Shown: one piece after another, positions 11,816 to 19,412 of the stretch
Numbering within the stretch: the first letter of the stretch is position 1
How the letters are laid out: every line of letters starts with the position of its first letter
Assembly: GCF_001940525.2 (NCBI RefSeq)
Contig: NZ_CP019437.1
Location: 1,958,501 to 2,022,500 of the forward strand
Length of the DNA: 64,000 bases
Direction: 5' to 3'
DNA from: Thioclava nitratireducens
GTDB lineage: Bacteria; Pseudomonadota; Alphaproteobacteria; Rhodobacterales; Rhodobacteraceae
The notes under the pieces: generated by a model
What the model saw: the letters and a program-made list of their open reading frames with translations, nothing else
The model's database searches: none
Told to the model about the DNA's origin: nothing
Program-made: the position numbers and the translations under genes

Positions 11816-12121
11816 TCAGAGGCCGCGCCGGGCGCGTGCCCCGCCGCGCCGCACCGGCGGGGGCATCTCGATCGGCAAGGCGAAAGGCTGCGGGGTCAGC
11901 GACTCCAGCAACAGCTCGCAGAACACCTCCACCGCTGGTGAGATCAGGGAGTGCGGATAGGCCTGCATATGGGCGACGATCGCCGCCTTCGCATAGGGCA
12001 TGTCGCCCGGCAGCGTGCCAAGCCATTCCATGTAGCCCAGCGTGCCCAGCTCACGCGCCCGCAGCGGCGAGATCGGCCCTATATCGAGTTGTAAGAGTGA
12101 AAGCGTTCGTTCCAAAAGCAT
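11816..12121 (-). CDS. Small protein of unknown function in the bmt leader operon
   Basis: A 101-residue product from the ATG at 12121; a longer in-frame start at 12214 would push into the riboswitch leader and adds unlikely sequence. I do not recognise the family. It is soluble, mainly helical-looking, with a Pro/Arg/Gly-rich basic tail (PPPVRRGGARARRGL). It lies directly between a cobalamin riboswitch and bmt on the same strand, so it should be B12-repressed together with bmt and may assist that methyltransferase. Coding nature is supported by GC-rich third positions and location rather than by homology. Confidence 0.6.
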   Translation of the reverse strand: MLLERTLSLLQLDIGPISPLRARELGTLGYMEWLGTLPGDMPYAKAAIVAHMQAYPHSLISPAVEVFCELLLESLTPQPFALPIEMPPPVRRGGARARRGL

Positions 12122-12257
12122 CGCGCCCTCCGCGCAAAAGGGCGGGATTGGTCGCGGCACGGCGATATGCGAGGTCCGATCTGGTCCATCTCTCGACTCT
12201 CCGTCCCAGGGCACCCCGCCCGGGTTTAAGGTGACCGAGATGCGCGGCGGCGCATCC

Positions 12258-12436
12258 GAGATGGCAGGTCTCCTGACTCGCGGGTCGTGGCTTCACCGGA
12301 CCTTCCCAACCTTTGCAGGTCAGTGGCGTTTTCGGTGGCGCTCGCCGCTTACAGTTGCGGGGGCAGTCACGGAGTTGGGCCTCGCCCGCACCGTGTTCCC
12401 TTTTCAGCCGACCCTTTGGGGCCGGACACCATCCCG
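12258..12436 (-). promoter_or_regulatory. Cobalamin riboswitch upstream of small gene and bmt
   Basis: Minus-strand reading gives AAAAGGGAACACGGTG, then GACTGCCCCCGCAACTGTAA, GCCACTG, GGGAAGGTCCGGTGAAGCC, and the terminal GAGTCAGGAGACCTGCC, all in B12-riboswitch order. P1 can form between GATGG (12433-12429) and CCATC (12264-12260). It is the second such element within 2 kb on the same strand. The rest of the gene-free stretch 12437-12597 is the back-to-back promoter region shared with ppsA. Confidence 0.92.
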
Positions 12437-12597
12437 GATTTGATCGCAGGAAAATCCGGCGCTGTCCAGAACGGATTGGGCGGCTGGAGGGTGCGCAGGC
12501 AGAGCCCCGTCCGAAAGGCTCCGCGTTGACAGAGATCAAGGCCCCGATGCGCGCCTCGGATAGAGTGCCCGCAAGTGCAAACAGGAGAGGCGAGCCC

Positions 12598-14985
12598 ATG
12601 ACGACGAAGAAAGAAGTCATTCCTTTCGATAGCTTACGCCGCGAAGATGTCGCGCTTGTGGGCGGCAAGAACTCTTCGCTCGGCGAGATGGTGCAGGAGT
12701 TGGGCGCCAAGGGTATTCAGGTCCCGCCGGGCTTCGCCACCACCGCCGACGCCTATCGGATGTTTCTTGAAGAGAACAAACTGACCGAGGCCATCGCGGG
12801 CTATCTTGCGGATTACGATGCCGACAAGATCAGCCTGCATGTCGCGGGGCAAAGCATTCGCGACACCATCGTGGCCGGGGACTGGCCTGCCTCGACCGTA
12901 GCCGCGATCCGGGAGGCGTATCGCGATCTGTCCAAGCGGGCAGGGGTGCCCGAGGTCTCCGTCGCCGTGCGCTCGAGCGCGACGGCCGAAGACCTTCCCG
13001 ATGCCAGCTTCGCCGGTCAGCAGGAGACCTATCTCAACGTCTCGGGCGAGGAGGAGCTTCTGACCGCCTGCCGCAAGTGCTATGCCTCGCTCTTCACCGA
13101 CCGCGCGATCACCTATCGCAAGCTCAGAGGGTTCAATCACCTCGATGTCGCGCTCTCCGTGGGCGTCCAGCAGATGGTACGCTCCGATATCGGCGGGTCG
13201 GGGGTGATGTTCTCGATCGACACCGAAACCGGCTTCGACAAGGTCGTGCTGATCAGCGCGGCCTGGGGCTTGGGCGAAAACGTCGTGCAAGGCGCGGTCA
13301 CGCCGGACGAGTTTCAGGTCTACAAGCCGTTCCTCGGTAAGACGGGGATCAAACCGATCATCGAGAGGAAGCTCGGCGCGAAAGAGATCAAGATGATCTA
13401 TGCCGGGCCGGACGCTCCGAACCCGGTGCGCAACGTGCCCACCTCGAAAGCCGAACGCGGTCGGTTCGTCCTGTCGGATGACGAAGTGCTCGACCTCGCG
13501 CAGCAAGCGGCGACCATCGAAGCGCATTACGGGCAGCCGATGGACATGGAATGGGCCAAGGACGGCGTCACGGGCAAGCTTTACATCGTGCAGGCGCGCC
13601 CCGAGACGGTTCAGTCGCGAGTCTCCGCCGGGTCTTTGCGGCGTTACACGATCGGCGCGCACGGTCCGGTCGTCGTCAACGGTCTGTCGGTGGGCGAGCA
13701 GATCGCGACCGGGCGGGTCTGCCTGATCGAAGACGTCAAGGATATCGACGATTTCGTGGACGGCTCGATCCTTGTCACCTCGACGACGGACCCCGACTGG
13801 GTGCCGGTGATGAAACGGGCCTCGGCGATCATCACCGATCACGGCGGCAGAACCAGCCATGCCGCCATCGTCAGCCGCGAGTTGGGTGTTCCCGCCGTCG
13901 TCGGGTGTGGAGATGCGACCCATGTGCTGCATGACGAGCAGGAGGTGACCGTCTGCTGCGCCGAAGGGGACGAGGGTCTGGTCTATGACGGCTTTGCCGA
14001 GTTCACGGTCGAAGATCTGAACCTCGACGCGGTGCCGGAAACCAAGACCAAGGTCATGCTAAACCTCGCCAATCCGGCCATTGCCGCGCGCTGGTGGCGG
14101 CTGCCGATCGATGGTGTCGGTCTGGCGCGGATGGAATTCGTGATCTCGAACACGATCCGGGTCCACCCGATGGCGCTGCTGCATTTCTCCGACATTCAGG
14201 AGGCGGAAGTGCGGGAGGAAATCGAAACCCTCACAAGGGGATACGAGGACAAGTCCGAATATTTCGTCGATCAACTGGCGCTCGGCCTGTCTCGGATCGC
14301 CGCCGTAGCCTATCCGAACCCGATGATCCTGCGGCTGAGCGATTTCAAGACGAACGAATATGCCGACCTGCTTGGCGGGCGGCAGTTCGAGCCAGTGGAA
14401 TCCAACCCGATGATCGGCTGGCGCGGGGCCTCGCGCTATTACGATCCGGCCTATGTCGACGGGTTCCGGCTGGAATGTCGGGCGATCCGTCGGCTGCGCG
14501 AAGAGGCCGGGTTCGACAATGTGCTGGTGATGGTTCCGTTCTGCCGGACGCCCGAGGAAGCCGACCGCGTGCTGGCGGTGATGGCCGAGGAAGGGCTGGT
14601 GCGCGGATCGAACGGGCTGCAGATCTACGTGATGTGCGAAGTGCCCTCGAACGTCATCCTCGCCGAAGCCTTCGCCGAGCGGTTTGACGGGTTCTCCATC
14701 GGGTCCAACGATCTGACGCAGCTGACCCTCGGCATCGATCGCGACAGCGACAGGCTCGCGACGCTCTTCGACGAACGCCATGCCGCGGTTCAGTGGATGA
14801 TCCGGACGGTCATAGAGAAAGCGCATGGCGTGGGCGCGAAGGTCGGTCTCTGCGGTCAGGCGCCCTCGAACTACCCTGAATTCGCCCGCACACTGGTGGA
14901 GTTCGGGATCGACTCGATCTCGGTGACACCGGACAGCTTCCTGAAGGTGAAAGGCCATGTCGCGGAGGCCGAAGGCAAAGGGTGA
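12598..14985 (+). CDS. ppsA: Phosphoenolpyruvate synthase
   Basis: Converts pyruvate plus ATP to PEP, AMP and phosphate, the gluconeogenic entry step. The 795-residue product has an N-terminal ATP-binding domain (LVGGKNSSLGEMV; RSSATAEDLPDASFAGQQET), the swivelling phosphohistidine domain with H421 in GGRTSHAAIVSRELGVPAVVG, and a PEP-binding barrel ending in the GLCGQAPSNYPEF block with C752. The ATG at 12598 is preceded by AGGAGAG and gives the normal family length; upstream in-frame codons belong to the divergent leader. Confidence 0.95.
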   Translation: MTTKKEVIPFDSLRREDVALVGGKNSSLGEMVQELGAKGIQVPPGFATTADAYRMFLEENKLTEAIAGYLADYDADKISLHVAGQSIRDTIVAGDWPASTVAAIREAYRDLSKRAGVPEVSVAVRSSATAEDLPDASFAGQQETYLNVSGEEELLTACRKCYASLFTDRAITYRKLRGFNHLDVALSVGVQQMVRSDIGGSGVMFSIDTETGFDKVVLISAAWGLGENVVQGAVTPDEFQVYKPFLGKTGIKPIIERKLGAKEIKMIYAGPDAPNPVRNVPTSKAERGRFVLSDDEVLDLAQQAATIEAHYGQPMDMEWAKDGVTGKLYIVQARPETVQSRVSAGSLRRYTIGAHGPVVVNGLSVGEQIATGRVCLIEDVKDIDDFVDGSILVTSTTDPDWVPVMKRASAIITDHGGRTSHAAIVSRELGVPAVVGCGDATHVLHDEQEVTVCCAEGDEGLVYDGFAEFTVEDLNLDAVPETKTKVMLNLANPAIAARWWRLPIDGVGLARMEFVISNTIRVHPMALLHFSDIQEAEVREEIETLTRGYEDKSEYFVDQLALGLSRIAAVAYPNPMILRLSDFKTNEYADLLGGRQFEPVESNPMIGWRGASRYYDPAYVDGFRLECRAIRRLREEAGFDNVLVMVPFCRTPEEADRVLAVMAEEGLVRGSNGLQIYVMCEVPSNVILAEAFAERFDGFSIGSNDLTQLTLGIDRDSDRLATLFDERHAAVQWMIRTVIEKAHGVGAKVGLCGQAPSNYPEFARTLVEFGIDSISVTPDSFLKVKGHVAEAEGKG

Positions 14986-15009
14986 CCGGACGCCCGCGGG
15001 CTGCACGCG

Positions 15010-16128
15010 TTAGAGGCGCAGCCCGGTCTCGGCGTCGAAGACCTTGGCCTTGCCCATATCGACCTCAAAGCTGAAGGGCGCGCCCGGGGGCAGGGCGTCC
15101 TCGGGCCGGACCCGGGCGATCACCTCGGTCTCGCCCAGGGCGAAGACGATCATCGTGTCCGGTCCGGTCGGCTCGACCAGATCCACCGGACGTTCGAAGA
15201 CGAAACGGTCGGGGCCGGGCAGTTCGGTCCCAGCCATGAAGATCACCTCCGGCCGAAGCCCGAGGACGACCTTTTGCCCGTCGGGGGCGGTGATCCGCTC
15301 CGCGAGATTTTGGGACAAGGGGAACCGAAGCGCTTCTGCCGCGCCCTCCGCCACTTCGACAGATACGCCTTCCGGCCCCCCGCGGCGCAGGACACCGGGC
15401 AGCATGTTCATCGGCGGCGAGCCCATGAAGCCCGCGACGAACAGGTCCACCGGATCGTCGTAGATCGCGCCGGGCTCGGCCACCTGACGGATATGGCCGT
15501 TATCCATCACCGCGATCCGTGTCGCCAGCGTCATCGCCTCGATCTGGTCGTGGGTGACATAGACGACGGTCTTGCCGAGCCGCTGGTGCAGCTTCTTGAT
15601 CTCGGTGCGCATCTCGATCCGCAGTTTGGCGTCGAGGTTCGACAGGGGCTCGTCGAACAGAAACACTTCGGGCTTGCGCACGAGCGCGCGGCCCATTGCG
15701 ACGCGCTGGCGCTGGCCGCCCGAAAGCTGGCCGGGCTTGCGGTCGAGATAGGGATGGATCTGCAGAAGCGTGCTGAACTCCTCGACGGCTTTGGTCTGAT
15801 CGGCGCGCGGGACGTGGCGGGTCTGCATCCCGAAGGTGATGTTCTCACGCACCGTCTTGGTCGGGTAGAGCGCATAGGACTGGAACACCATCGCGATGTC
15901 GCGGTCGCGCGGCGGGGTGTCGTCGACCCGTCGCCCCGCGATGTCGATATGGCCGTCGCTCAGCGTCTCGAGCCCGGCGATCAGGTTGAGCAGGGTCGAC
16001 TTGCCGCAGCCCGAGGGCCCGACGAGGACAATGAACTCGCCCGCCTCGATCTCGAGGTCGATGCCCTTGATCACCTCGTTGGTCCCGAAGCGTTTGCGCA
16101 CGCCCTGAAGGGAAATTCCCGCTGCCAT
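15010..16128 (-). CDS. Sugar ABC transporter ATP-binding protein (MalK/UgpC family)
   Basis: ATPase of the adjacent carbohydrate importer, 372 residues from the ATG at 16128, two bases after the permease stop. Walker A GPSGCGKST is at residues 37-45; Q-loop MVFQSYALYP, signature LSGGQRQRVAMGRALVRKP and Walker B VFLFDEPLSNLDAKLR are the MalK-type versions. The C-terminal ~130 residues form the TOBE/OB regulatory domain (VVLGLRPEVIF). A long in-frame upstream extension overlaps the permease gene and is not real. Confidence 0.9.
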   Translation of the reverse strand: MAAGISLQGVRKRFGTNEVIKGIDLEIEAGEFIVLVGPSGCGKSTLLNLIAGLETLSDGHIDIAGRRVDDTPPRDRDIAMVFQSYALYPTKTVRENITFGMQTRHVPRADQTKAVEEFSTLLQIHPYLDRKPGQLSGGQRQRVAMGRALVRKPEVFLFDEPLSNLDAKLRIEMRTEIKKLHQRLGKTVVYVTHDQIEAMTLATRIAVMDNGHIRQVAEPGAIYDDPVDLFVAGFMGSPPMNMLPGVLRRGGPEGVSVEVAEGAAEALRFPLSQNLAERITAPDGQKVVLGLRPEVIFMAGTELPGPDRFVFERPVDLVEPTGPDTMIVFALGETEVIARVRPEDALPPGAPFSFEVDMGKAKVFDAETGLRL

Positions 16129-16130
16129 CG

Positions 16131-17024
16131 CTACCCTTTCACCGCTCCGGCCGAGAGACCGCGCACGAACCACGCCCCGGCCAAGACATAGACCGCCAGC
16201 GTCGGCAGGGCCGCGATAATCGCCGCGGCCATGTCGACGTTGTATTCCTTCACCCCGGTCGAGGTGTTCACCACGTTGTTGAGCGCCACCGTCACCGGGT
16301 TGCTGTCGCCGATCGTGAATGCGACGCCGAACAGGAAGTCGTTCCAGATCTGGGTGAACTGCCAGATCACGGTGACCACGATCGCGGGCAGCGACATCGG
16401 CAGCACGAGCCGGAAGAAAATTCCGAAGAAACCCGCCCCGTCGACCTTCGCCGCCTGAATGATGCCGTCCGAAACCCCGATGAAGAAGTTGCGGAAGAAC
16501 AGGGTCGTGAAGGCGAGGCCATAGACCGTGTGCACGAGGATCAGCCCCGGGACCGTGCCCGCAAGCCCGAGTTGGCCCAGCACCCGCGCCATCGGCAGAA
16601 GGATCACCTGAAACGGAATGAAGGCGCCGAACAGCATCAGCGCGAAGATCGTATCGGCGCCGCGAAAGCGCCACTTGGTCAGCGCATAGCCGTTGAGCGC
16701 GCCCAGTATCGTCGAGATCGCCACCGCCGGGACGGTCATCATCACCGAGTTCCAGACATAGGGCGCAAGCCCGTTGCAACGCACGCCCACGCAGGCGCTG
16801 TTCCACGCCTTCTCCCAGGCGCTGAAGTCGAGCGCCTGCGGCGGGCTGATGAGTGAGCCCTCCCTGATCTCGGCCAGCGATTTCAGCGAGGTCGATATCA
16901 TCACCAGAAGCGGGATCAGGTAGTAGATGCAGAACAGCCCGAGCACCACGAAGAGCAGCGCGCGCATCAGGCCGTGATGCAGCCCCTTGCGCCGGACGAT
17001 CCCGCCTGTGCTGCGTGCGCTCAT
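16131..17024 (-). CDS. gtsC: Carbohydrate ABC transporter permease (GtsC/MalG type)
   Basis: Inner-membrane permease, 297 residues from the ATG at 17024, which overlaps the preceding permease's stop by 4 bases. It has about six helices and the EAA loop typical of MalG proteins (QAAKVDGAGFFGIFFRLVLP). Together with its partner it forms the channel for the sugar bound by the GtsA-like protein. Confidence 0.85.
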   Translation of the reverse strand: MSARSTGGIVRRKGLHHGLMRALLFVVLGLFCIYYLIPLLVMISTSLKSLAEIREGSLISPPQALDFSAWEKAWNSACVGVRCNGLAPYVWNSVMMTVPAVAISTILGALNGYALTKWRFRGADTIFALMLFGAFIPFQVILLPMARVLGQLGLAGTVPGLILVHTVYGLAFTTLFFRNFFIGVSDGIIQAAKVDGAGFFGIFFRLVLPMSLPAIVVTVIWQFTQIWNDFLFGVAFTIGDSNPVTVALNNVVNTSTGVKEYNVDMAAAIIAALPTLAVYVLAGAWFVRGLSAGAVKG

Positions 17025-17923
17025 CCGGCTGTCTTCCTCAGTTCCGAGTAGAGATAGGGCACGATGATCGCGATGACCGTCATAAGCATCATCGTGGCAC
17101 TCGCCGCCGCTACGCCCAGCTCGCTGCGCTGAAAGGCGAAGGAATACATGAAGGTGGCGGGCATGTCGGTGGCATAGCCCGGCCCCCCGCCAGTCAGCGC
17201 GATCACCAGATCGAAGCTCTTGATCGCGAGATGGGCGAGGATGATGACGGTGGAGAGGAACACCGGTCGCAGCATCGGCAGCACGATCCCGGTATAAGTG
17301 CGCCACGGGCCCGCGCCGTCGATCGCCGCCGCTTTCAGCACCTCGTCATCGACCGAGCGGAGCCCGGCCAGAAACAGCGCCATCGCATAGCCCGAGCTTT
17401 GCCAGACGGCCGCGATCACCACCGTGTAGATCGCGTAATGCGAGTTCACCAGCCAGTCGAATCTGAAGCTCTCGAACCCGGCCTGATGCATCAACCGCTC
17501 CAGGCCGAGGCCGGGGTTCAGCATCCATTTCCAGACCGTTCCGGTGACGATGAAACTCAGCGCCATCGGGTATAGGTAGATCGTGCGGATCACCCCCTCG
17601 ATGCGCACCTTCTGGTCGAGCAGGATCGCCAGAAGGATGCCGATCGCCATCGAGATCGAGATGAACAGGCCCGAAAAGATAAACAGGTTGCGGATCGCCA
17701 CGTACCAGCGCGGCGTCTGCCAGAGACGGACATATTGGCTCACCCCGTCGAATTGGTAGTCGGGCATCACCCCCGAGCGGGTCAGCGAGATATAGGCCGT
17801 CCAGCCGATGAAGCCGTAGACGAAGAACAGGCTCGCCGCGAAAAGCGGAGAGACGACAATCGCGGGCAGGCGCCTTTCCAGCGCCCGCCCGAACCTTGCC
17901 ATGGGGCCCGTCCTCCCGGACAT
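17021..17923 (-). CDS. gtsB: Carbohydrate ABC transporter permease (GtsB/MalF type)
   Basis: Partner permease, 300 residues, about six membrane helices, with the EAA loop KAAAIDGAGPWRTYTGIVLP and the TGGGPGYATDMPATFMY segment common to sugar permeases. The gene begins 8 bases after the binding-protein stop, so the four genes 19191-15010 form one minus-strand operon. Confidence 0.85.
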   Translation of the reverse strand: MSGRTGPMARFGRALERRLPAIVVSPLFAASLFFVYGFIGWTAYISLTRSGVMPDYQFDGVSQYVRLWQTPRWYVAIRNLFIFSGLFISISMAIGILLAILLDQKVRIEGVIRTIYLYPMALSFIVTGTVWKWMLNPGLGLERLMHQAGFESFRFDWLVNSHYAIYTVVIAAVWQSSGYAMALFLAGLRSVDDEVLKAAAIDGAGPWRTYTGIVLPMLRPVFLSTVIILAHLAIKSFDLVIALTGGGPGYATDMPATFMYSFAFQRSELGVAAASATMMLMTVIAIIVPYLYSELRKTAG

Positions 17924-17931
17924 TGCAGGCC

Positions 17932-19191
17932 CTAGTTTTCCTGCGCGCGCTTGACCGCGGCAGCGAGTTGCTTGACCGCGTCCTCGGAACTCATGTCGGA
18001 GTTGAAGAACGCCGTCACAAGATCGAGGAACTCGCCGCGCACCGAGCGGGGCACCGCCATCTCATGCGTCATCGACGGCACCAGCGTGTCGTTCTCGATC
18101 GCGGCCAGCAGGTCTTCGTGCGAGCGTTTGGCACAGGCGTCGAAATCATCGAGCGGCACATCCGTGCGCGCCGGGATCGACCCTTTCGCGAGGTTGAAGA
18201 CCTTCTGGAACTCGGGCGACATGATCAACCGCGCCAGCACTTTCTGGCCCTCGATGCGGTCTTCTCCCTCCACCTTGAAGAAGGTGAAACTGTCCGAATT
18301 CAGCACGAAGCCCTTGCCCGGCGTGGGCCAGCACAGGAAATCCTTTTCCGGAACCTTGCCCGCCGCGAGGAATTCGCCCTTGGCCCAGTCGCCCATGATC
18401 TGGAAACCGGCCTCGCCGCGCATCACCATCGCGGTCGCGAGGTTCCAGTCGCGGCCCGAGAAGTTCGGATCGACATAGCCACGCAGCTTGCGCAGCTGAT
18501 CGAAGGATTTGACCATCATGTCCGAGGTCAGGGCCTCCGGATCGAGCTCCACCAGCGCCTTGCGGTAGAAATCGGCCCCACCGATTCCCAACACCACGTC
18601 TTCGAACAGCGTCGCGTCCTGCCAAGGCTGACCGCCATGGGCGAGCGGCACGATACCCGCCGCCTGCAGCTTGTCGGCGGCTGCGTTGAACTCGTCCCAT
18701 GTCGTGGGCATGCCTTCGACGCCCGCTTTCTTCAGCACCTCGGGGTTGGCCCAGATCCAGTCGACGCGGTGGATGTTGACCGGCGCTGCGACGTATTTGC
18801 CTTCGTATTTCATGATTTCGGCCAGCGCCGGCGGCAACACATCGTCCCAATTGCCCTCATCCGCCACGGACTGGACGTCGTTGAGCGCGCCTTGCTGGGC
18901 CCATTCCTGAATGCCGGGCCCTTTGAGCTGCACGGCGGTCGGCGGGTTTCCGGCCACGACGCGCGCCCTCAGCGCGGTCATCGCGGCATCGCCGCCACCG
19001 CCCGCGATCGGCGAGTCGATCCATTCCCCGCCCTCGGCCTCGAAGGCTTTCTTCAGTTCTCCGACGGCCTTGGCCTCGCCCCCGGAGGTCCACCAGTGCA
19101 GAACCTCGACCGTGCCATCCGCCCGCGCGGCGCTGGCCGAGAGCGCGCCAGCGACACTCACCGCCGCCATCATGGCTTTACAAATATGCAT
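17932..19191 (-). CDS. gtsA: Glucose/mannose-type ABC transporter substrate-binding protein
   Basis: Periplasmic sugar-binding protein, 419 residues, with a signal peptide (about residues 1-24, ending ARA). Segments VEVLHWWTSGGEAKAV, PVNIHRVDWIWANPEV and LAHGGQPWQDATLFE are characteristic of the Pseudomonas GtsA glucose/mannose-binding group. It is first in a gtsA-gtsB-gtsC-ATPase operon. Glucose or mannose is the expected ligand by family; related xylose or oligosaccharide binders cannot be excluded. Confidence 0.8.
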   Translation of the reverse strand: MHICKAMMAAVSVAGALSASAARADGTVEVLHWWTSGGEAKAVGELKKAFEAEGGEWIDSPIAGGGGDAAMTALRARVVAGNPPTAVQLKGPGIQEWAQQGALNDVQSVADEGNWDDVLPPALAEIMKYEGKYVAAPVNIHRVDWIWANPEVLKKAGVEGMPTTWDEFNAAADKLQAAGIVPLAHGGQPWQDATLFEDVVLGIGGADFYRKALVELDPEALTSDMMVKSFDQLRKLRGYVDPNFSGRDWNLATAMVMRGEAGFQIMGDWAKGEFLAAGKVPEKDFLCWPTPGKGFVLNSDSFTFFKVEGEDRIEGQKVLARLIMSPEFQKVFNLAKGSIPARTDVPLDDFDACAKRSHEDLLAAIENDTLVPSMTHEMAVPRSVRGEFLDLVTAFFNSDMSSEDAVKQLAAAVKRAQEN

Positions 19192-19412
19192 GTTTTCCTC
19201 CTCCTCCCGGTCGCGCTTGCGGTGAAATTTCGCAGCCAGACCTGCGATCTAGGCTGGGGCGACATCGGTGAACCGTCATTGACCGGGATCAACGATCCGT
19301 GATCTGGGTGCGGCCGGGGGAGCGTTCTGCGGCATTCCTACGCAAGGCGAGACGATTGCGTAGGCCGCGGAAAGGCTTACCATCGACGTGGGATCACCGA
19401 AGGCCCCCGGGA

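Noticed and set aside
15010..16806. Reading the sugar ATPase as a 598-residue fusion protein
   Set aside because: The first ~226 codons overlap the permease gene in another frame and look like nonsense; the ATPase starts cleanly at 16128.
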